64,000 bases of DNA from Nannobrachium achirus (Eukaryota > Chordata > Actinopteri > Myctophiformes > Myctophidae), in contig OY997659.1 of the NCBI GenBank assembly GCA_963921795.1, positions 25,318,149-25,382,148 of the forward strand, given 5' to 3'. The position numbers were made by a program, and so were the translations under genes. The notes under the pieces were generated by a model that saw only the letters and a program-made list of their open reading frames with translations, searched no databases and was not told the DNA's origin. Shown here one piece after another: positions 58,140 to 64,000 of the stretch (position 1 is the stretch's first letter; each line of letters starts with the position of its first letter).

Positions 58140-61100
58140 CGCGTGTATGAGTGTGCGTGCGTGCGAGCAGCATGCATGCGTGACGCGTGTGAGGTCAGTC
58201 AGTAACAGATATCTCTGGCCTACAAGTCGTTGATTACAGTGTTAACATATCCTATTGAGCTAACAAACTAAAGTGTTACATTTCATATAGATTATCACCC
58301 AGGCATTCGTTGTTGCCTAAACCCTCTCTGTACTTTTATCCCTCCTTTCTCCCAGGGCAAATAAAGGCTGGGTATGCTATGAAGCTGCATCAGCCCTAGA
58401 GGTGATAACTGTTATCAGCCCCCCACCAAACACATGGCACTCAGTTTACACAGACATTTGCAATCAAAGGACCACAACGCAAAAAAGCTCAAGCTTTTGT
58501 ATTTCTTTGGTCAATGAAAGCATCAATCAACCAAGCCTTTGGGCTGATTGGCAGCAAGCAGACCAATGAGCACAAGCTAAATTGCCACAGCTCGGTTAAT
58601 TCAATCCTCTATACACTTATGTCAGCTTGACCGGTGTCAGCTCTGTACATAGTCCACTCTTTTTCCCCACAGCAAAGGAGACACCGGAGACACTGGACAA
58701 CAGGAAACAGCTAGTGACCTTCAGCTACACTACACTGAACTACTTAAGCCTAATTCCTATCTACTCTATATGTTCTGGGATGGCTTGGGTTCCTCCACCC
58801 CCACCAAAAACACTCCTTCTTTTCCTGTCACTAGTACCATAATAGAAATAAATGGAGCCGGCCATAGCTGAGTGGTTAGTGAGCCTGACTGGTGAGCCAG
58901 ACTGGTGGCTGTCCCAGGTACGATTCCACAGCAATGTGTCAATGTGTGTCCCTGAGGCGTGATTATGGATCCAACTGGGAAAGATGGATGGAAACGGCAT
59001 AGAGCGCTCGTTTTCACAGTTATTGTCCACGACACTGCAAGCGGCGCGAAGGCCAGCGGAGCGCCGCGCGAGTTACGAAGCCGTGGTGAATGCAATCGTT
59101 ATATTTATGGCCTGGGCAAGCGCACGATAAACGCCATGATAATTGGGTACCGTGCACCTCGCGCGGTCCAAGTGACTACAACGGAGCGCTCCCTACGTCC
59201 GGTTCAGCCAATCACAAGCTTCAAAAATGAGTCCGGGGCGTGGTTATCCATCTTTCCCAGTTGGATCTATAATCACGCGTCCCTGAGCAAGTAGCCTCGG
59301 AAACCCAGGCTTTTATTTTGGCGATAGGAAGAAAAATAAAAGCCTGGGGTAACCTGCTGCAATTTCTGGCATAGGAAGTGGGAGGCGGGCCATGGCACAG
59401 ATCGTGAACCAATATTCAGCCGGTGAATCCGCCCCCTCTATACCAAAATCAGCCTGTGTTAGGGAAGGCTACTGAGCAAGAGACTTATCCCTGAGCGCAG
59501 GCATGTTATTGGATGGGTAAATGCAGAGGACGAATTTCACCTATGTGCATATACCTGTATATCTACATACAGTATATACTAGGGGTGTAACTATATAGTA
59601 ACTGCATCGAAATATAGTTTTAAACTTTAGAAATCGAAGTATATCAAAATGAAAACAGCTAAAATGGAATCGTATCGTTTAATTTTGTATCGTATCGAAT
59701 CGGCAGTGCAAGGAATCGATTGTATCGATACTAACTACTTGTGCATTGTATTTATTATTTTAAGAAGAAAAAAATGAAAAGGAGGGGTTTAATTTATTTT
59801 TCTTTCCATATAGCTACACTGGTGACGTGGTCTATCGATAAATGTGTGTAATCTCTGTGTTCATGTCAAGGTGCAGGTTTGTCAATATACAATGTCCATG
59901 TATTTGGCAGATAGTCACTGTGTTTATTTATTTATAGCCATAATAATACATGTTTCCCTTAAAAACCTGCACTATCCACAACTGTCACACAGATTTAATT
60001 TCTTTGCTAAATAGTTACTATATAGATTTTAAATCATTGAATCGAATCGTATCATATCGCCATGAATAAACCAATATCGTATCGTGATATGTATCGAATC
60101 GCAATTAAAATGTATTGTTACCCCCCTAGTATATACAGTACCTATACTGTGTATTACATTGACAAAAAACACCCCAAGGAGTGGGAACTATTCTTTTTTA
60201 TTCTATAAACCTAGCTGTGACAAAAATGGTAGACACTTGTCCATAACTACCTACCGGTACCTATATAGTATACCTATAGTCAGAGATGGGCACAAAATAC
60301 AAAAAAGTCTTTTGAAAAATAATAACAAATAATAATAAATTAAATCACTTGGTCAGTACTTGGTCTAATACTGACCAGGATACTGTCACCAAGATACTAT
60401 CCTGGTGACAGTATCCTATCTAGTAAGTATTTCACATAGATTAGACTAGTATATATATTTTTTTCTTTATTGATAGATATACAGTAGGCTGTAGACAGGA
60501 CATGGGGAGAGAGATGGGGGGGAGACACGCAGCAAATGTCTCCGGGATCAGGACTCGAACCCTCAACGCTGCCAGGCTGGATTACTGGCCTTGGTGCCTG
60601 GACCACTACACTGTGGCCCAGGCCATTTCACATAGTATTTTAATTTGTATTTCAAATACCTTTTTGTATTTTGTGCCCATCTCTGCCTATAGTATACGAG
60701 GAAGCAAAGTGGCAAAGAAGCAAATTGGTAAAGATTAAAAAAGCAAAGTGGAGGAAGCAAAGTGCATTAAACAGGTATTTATACAGGTATAGGTCCTATA
60801 CCTGTATACTGTACAGAGTATACAGTACTTGTTTCTGCATACATAATCTTCTCAGTTGTCAATTTAGGTTCTCTTTTCTTCAGGGGACATCGCATAGTGT
60901 GCTTCTTTGAATGCACTTTGCCTCCTCCATCTATAATTCACACAATCTCAGGCCACAACACCCCGCTTACCCACATCACCTGCACTTCATATCTGTCCTA
61001 CATACCGCTGCAGCATGCCCAAAAGCAACGCACCTGTTGTACTGAAGACTCTCTGCAACAACTTAACAAATTCAAATTATCATGACTGATAGAAGCAATT

Positions 61101-63935
61101 GCATTTCACCCTCTCGATAGTATGAAAGCCTCCAGGTATCGACCACTCATGTAATTCCGTTGAATGTGTTCATCCCCTCCTTATCAAAAGGAATGCCACC
61201 TATTACCCCCTTCGTGAAGCTCTAGAAACAAGATACTTCATATCCTCGTTTCTTTATATACAGAGCTTTAGTCTTCTGTGCATTAGGGGAACATTCATTT
61301 TGCAACGTTGCGCTAATCATGATCAAACACATCAACTAGTTAATTCCTTTTATTACATTGTTTCACTCCAATACTAATGTCTTCAATCACTATGTGTCTC
61401 AGTTGACCTTAATTTCTTTTTCTTCATGAGCTGAAAGAGAAAACTGATATTAAAGCAAAAATATCGAACTAAATGAATGAACTAGATAAAAACATCACAA
61501 GGATTTTTGGTCTGACCTCAAAACTGTGGTCATCAGAGCACAGTTTGCCGAGGGAAATCTGGGTTTTGACCCTGCGTACGGCGCACTCCTTGTCGGACAG
61601 GCCGTCCGACTGTGTGGTGATGTCAATGGGGATTTCTGGCGTGTGCGACAGCAGCTCGTCCAGGTGCTCCTCCTGGCTGGTGCTCATCCGCTCCAGGGGC
61701 CCGCTGTGGGAGTGGTCGCTGGTGTTGCCCTCCTCTCCGTCGGACACAGACAGGTTCTCTGAGCTGAAGGTGGAGTAAGACTGGAAGCTGCTCATGCAGC
61801 GGTGAGGTCTATGGGAACGCAAAGGGAAGGCAAGGGAAAAAATGGAGACAGACGAGGGGGTGAAGGGGAAAGATGGACAGAAATAGGGAAAAAGTAGGAG
61901 AGGGAAGACAGGGAGAAAGGATGATGCAAGAGAAAGGGGCGATTTCCAATAGAAGAGGGACACAGCATGAGGGGAGAGTAGTATTTAACGCAATTATTTT
62001 CAGAGACTGAGGTCATTCAGTAAAATATCCTATCTGTCTGAATGAGTTGAGTTAAAGCCCTGTGAGCAAAATGTTAATGCTGACGCATGTATTACCTCTG
62101 TCTCCTTGGAAACTCCACTTCACTGTCCACCTCCCCCTCCTCCTCTTCAGACGACTCATCACCACCCTGATAGAGGAGCAATTATCATTATTAATCCATC
62201 ATAGTTTCACTGGTCGGTCACTGCCTATTACACACTCGCAAGTGCACGCAAGCACACTATTTGATTTAAGGCCAGCCATACTGTAGCTGTGTACTGACCT
62301 TCCTGAGTGGTCGGATTGTGCGAGGCAATCCAGAGGACGCCTCCTGTTCCTGCGGCTCTACCTTCTCTGTGTCTTCTGCGTCAGCAGCGGGGTCGGGCAC
62401 CCTACCAGGCACTGCCGGTGTGGACGGCGTCCCCTCCTGGGTGCCGAGCAGAGCGTGTAGGGGCAGTTCTGGATGGCTGGAAGCAGGAGGCGTCTCCTGA
62501 CAGTGCATACAGCCGGGGAAAGGGTGGGCCTGGCAGCAGGGGCACAGAGAGCCCGCGCCATTACCTGGAATAATTTCGGAACCGGTGGACGTGGTCCGCT
62601 GGCGGGAGGCCGCATCCACAGCGGTGGAGATGAGGTCCGGGCTGGAGCCAGAGACGCGCCGCTGTAGGTGATCTGTCTGGGGGCTGCGGAGGGCGGCGGC
62701 CGGGCCGAAATAACGCAAGTTGTTGGCACAGTTTGCGACAGCCTCCACGCGGCCCTTCAAGGGCAGGAGGGGGCCATCTGGTGGTGGGTGGTGGTGATGA
62801 AGGTGATGGAGATGATAGTGGTAGTGCTCCCCATCGAGGGGCTGGGTCTCCTCTGCTGCCCCAGGACCAGGCTTCAGCACCCCAGGGAACTCACTGTGGC
62901 TGCCTTTGCTGCCGGCGCGGCGGTGGCGAGGCTTGCTCCGGTAGCGGGCCTTGCCAGGAGGCGTGGAGACCTTGGGGCTGCCAGATAACGGTGACGGGGA
63001 GGGGAGGGGATCAACGCTCGGGATACCATCAGAGCGAAGCAAATCCGGCCTGGATTGGATTACAATGGGCAATATTAATGCACAAGTCGAGGCAGGTAAT
63101 TAAGCCTATGCTGTTACATTATATCTTGTGTTAAAAAAAGAAAAAGAAAAGAATAATTAAATGAAAAGAATTGGCCAATGATGCTGGACGGTATATGGCC
63201 TTATATGCCACATGACTTAACTGGAACATAATGAGAGTTGAAATCGAGGTCAATTTGTCTTACTTTCCTGGGCTTTTGGGATTACTGTATGGATTAGTGT
63301 GTGTACTGTATGTAAATCCTATCTTGATGAACCTGCAAATGCTGACATGTGCAGAGCAGCAACAACAGGGAATTATTGCCAAATGGCTGTTTTCTCCTAT
63401 TCTTTGAGACACACAAAGTATGGGTCTTTGTCAATTCTGCCATTGCTTCTCTGGGTGGAACAACACAGCTTTCACCATTCTAATTGCATTACGGAACAAA
63501 TTTTATGGGTTTATTACGTCATAGCGCAAGATATGGTGAAGTATTGCAGTGCAGGGCATTGCAACAACCACCGATCTAGTGAAAAGTTTAAACGGGATCG
63601 CCAAACATTCAAAATCTTCCACGATTGTGCCAATATCAAATCATATTCTTTGAGACATACATTTGAGTCTTTGCTAGGCATAACAAGTGAATCACGTGAT
63701 GTTGATCCCCTTCTCCTATTTGCTCATACTTGGACATGACGTATGTGTAGGCAGAAGAATAGAAATGTGTTCAAAGTGCCAGGGCTCAGACCTTTTGGTG
63801 GGAGGCATCCCAGGTTTATGGGACATGCTTCCTTTCTTTTTGATGAGCTTCTCCACAGCGTTGGGCCTGACAATAGGCCTGACCAAGTGGCGCTTGTAGT
63901 TGCCTGGATACTTCTTCTCCACCGCTTGTTCCCTC
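57754..63935 (-). CDS. map3k13: Mitogen-activated protein kinase kinase kinase 13 (LZK), C-terminal half only
   Basis: Mixed-lineage kinase of the DLK/LZK pair that activates JNK signalling. Visible exons in coding order: 63792-63935, 62299-63049, 62096-62166, 61517-61808, 57754-57855. Phases close at every junction, and about 450 residues are visible. The kinase domain and leucine zippers lie beyond 64000. The first exon codes KKYPGNYKRHLVRPIVRPNA. The long exon starts PDLLRSDGIP and contains RYRSKPRHRRAGSKGSHSEF, a His-rich run and CANNLRYFGPAAALRSP. Then come SSEEEEGEVDSEVEFPRRQR, SSFQSYSTFSSENLSVSDGE and EIPIDITTQSDGLSDKECAV. The last exon gives DSDCDSSEAECSDATIRNNK and ends SSW. These blocks follow MAP3K13 closely; MAP3K12 shares only part of them. 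The intron 57856-61516 is full of nested repeats. Confidence 0.93.
58062..58143. repeat. (GT)n/(GC)n microsatellite
   Basis: GT run of about 70 bp ending in a GC run, in the last map3k13 intron. Confidence 0.95.
58957..59278. mobile_element. TIR element with 33-bp inverted ends and 9-bp duplication
   Basis: The inverted ends start GCGTGATTATGGATCC; 32 of 33 positions match between 58957-58989 and 59246-59278. Flanks GTCCCTGAG are identical (58948-58956 and 59279-59287). The 9-bp duplication suggests a Mutator-like or similar transposase and not hAT (8 bp). The internal text at 59180-59222 is shared with 24784-24824. Confidence 0.88.
59292..59471. mobile_element. Second TIR element with 9-bp duplication
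   Basis: Starts TAGCCTCGG and ends AAGGCTA with imperfect inverted ends, flanked by CTGAGCAAG on both sides (59283-59291 and 59472-59480). It holds an internal palindrome ACCCAGGCTTTTATTTT / AAAATAAAAGCCTGGGGT. Confidence 0.75.
59580..60128. mobile_element. hAT-like element with 8-bp target-site duplication
   Basis: Starts TAGGGGTGTAAC and ends GTTACCCCCCTA, between perfect copies of GTATATAC (59572-59579 and 60129-60136). The interior is AT-rich with ATCGTATCG-type repeats and is non-coding. Confidence 0.92.
60281..60685. mobile_element. hAT-like MITE with 8-bp target-site duplication, hosting a SINE
   Basis: Starts CAGAGATGGGCACAAAATAC and ends with its inverted copy (TATTTTGTGCCCATCTCTG). 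Flanks CCTATAGT are identical (60273-60280 and 60686-60693). Removing the SINE at 60440-60624 restores a short MITE. Confidence 0.93.
60440..60624 (-). mobile_element. tRNA-derived SINE inserted in a hAT element
   Basis: On the minus strand a consensus B box GGTTCGAGTCC (60551-60561) follows an A-box-like region near 60600. The insertion is bounded by the 11-bp direct repeat ATTTCACATAG (60429-60439 and 60625-60635), as expected from target-primed insertion. Confidence 0.85.
63533..63640 (+). pseudogene. Possible THAP-type zinc-finger fragment
   Basis: A frame starts MVKYCSAGHCNNHRSSEKFK and continues QTFKIF. This resembles the start of a THAP domain (Met-x2-3-Cys-x-Ala-x-x-Cys-x-Asn, then an aromatic F-x-x-F). 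It sits antisense in a map3k13 intron with no further THAP domain downstream. It could be a relic of a THAP-carrying transposon or chance. Confidence 0.35.
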
Positions 63936-64000
63936 CTACAGAGAGGTGACAACAGCATTAGTAGGCAGATACTGCAGGACGGTGAAGGACACGCAGAGCC

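Larger units (their letters stand above)
58858..59510 (+). mobile_element. tRNA-derived SINE interrupted by two TIR elements
   Basis: A box TAGCTGAGTGG (58865-58875) and B-box-like GGTACGATTCC (58917-58927) at tRNA spacing give the head. The body reads TGTGTCCCTGAG, then resumes after two insertions as CAAGAGACTTATCCCTGAG, a motif common in vertebrate SINE bodies. The 3' boundary is approximate. Confidence 0.75.

Noticed and set aside
57754..63935. MAP3K12 (DLK) in place of MAP3K13
   Set aside because: PDLLRSDGIP, CANNLRYFGPAAALRSP and the tail SDATIRNNK...SSW fit MAP3K13 better along the full C-terminal half.

Overview
The window is vertebrate nuclear DNA, almost certainly from a teleost fish. 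Its genes are split into many short exons with GT/AG junctions. Long CA/GT microsatellites are common, and introns and intergenic DNA are crowded with short non-autonomous DNA transposons and tRNA-derived SINEs typical of fish. I found no bacterial-type operon, CRISPR array or phage. The species cannot be fixed from the sequence alone.

Six protein genes were rebuilt exon by exon; reading phase closes across every junction. (1) 1-8164 (+): the 3' part of col6a2, with the end of the collagen triple helix and the two C-terminal VWA domains. (2) 8737-21864 (-): complete xrcc5 (Ku80), 21 coding exons, 724 aa. (3) 24974-26366 (-): complete tmem169, 2 coding exons, 303 aa. (4) 28365-32224 (+): a 14-exon coiled-coil gene of 495 aa that resembles SIX6OS1, a synaptonemal-complex protein. 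(5) 33545-51860 (-): complete liver-type phosphofructokinase pfkl, 22 exons, 779 aa. (6) 57754-63935 (-): the last five coding exons of map3k13 (LZK); the kinase half lies beyond the right edge. col6a2/xrcc5 and six6os1/pfkl are tail-to-tail with very close poly(A) signals; tmem169/six6os1 are head-to-head; pfkl and map3k13 lie in tandem. The genes serve unrelated processes (matrix, DNA repair, membrane, meiosis, glycolysis, stress kinase signalling), so this is a neighbourhood and not a pathway.

The unexplained structure is in the repeats. At least six hAT-like elements have perfect 8-bp target-site duplications. A palindromic module of about 50-85 bp, with arms reading roughly AAATAGCAGATCTACAAGC, recurs about ten times and sits inside several otherwise different elements. 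Two loci have telomere-like TAACCC cores enclosed by inverted repeats. A 216-bp higher-order minisatellite fills a col6a2 intron. In the map3k13 intron a SINE carries two adjacent insertions with overlapping 9-bp duplications, and next to it a hAT element carries another SINE. A possible THAP-domain relic lies near the right edge.
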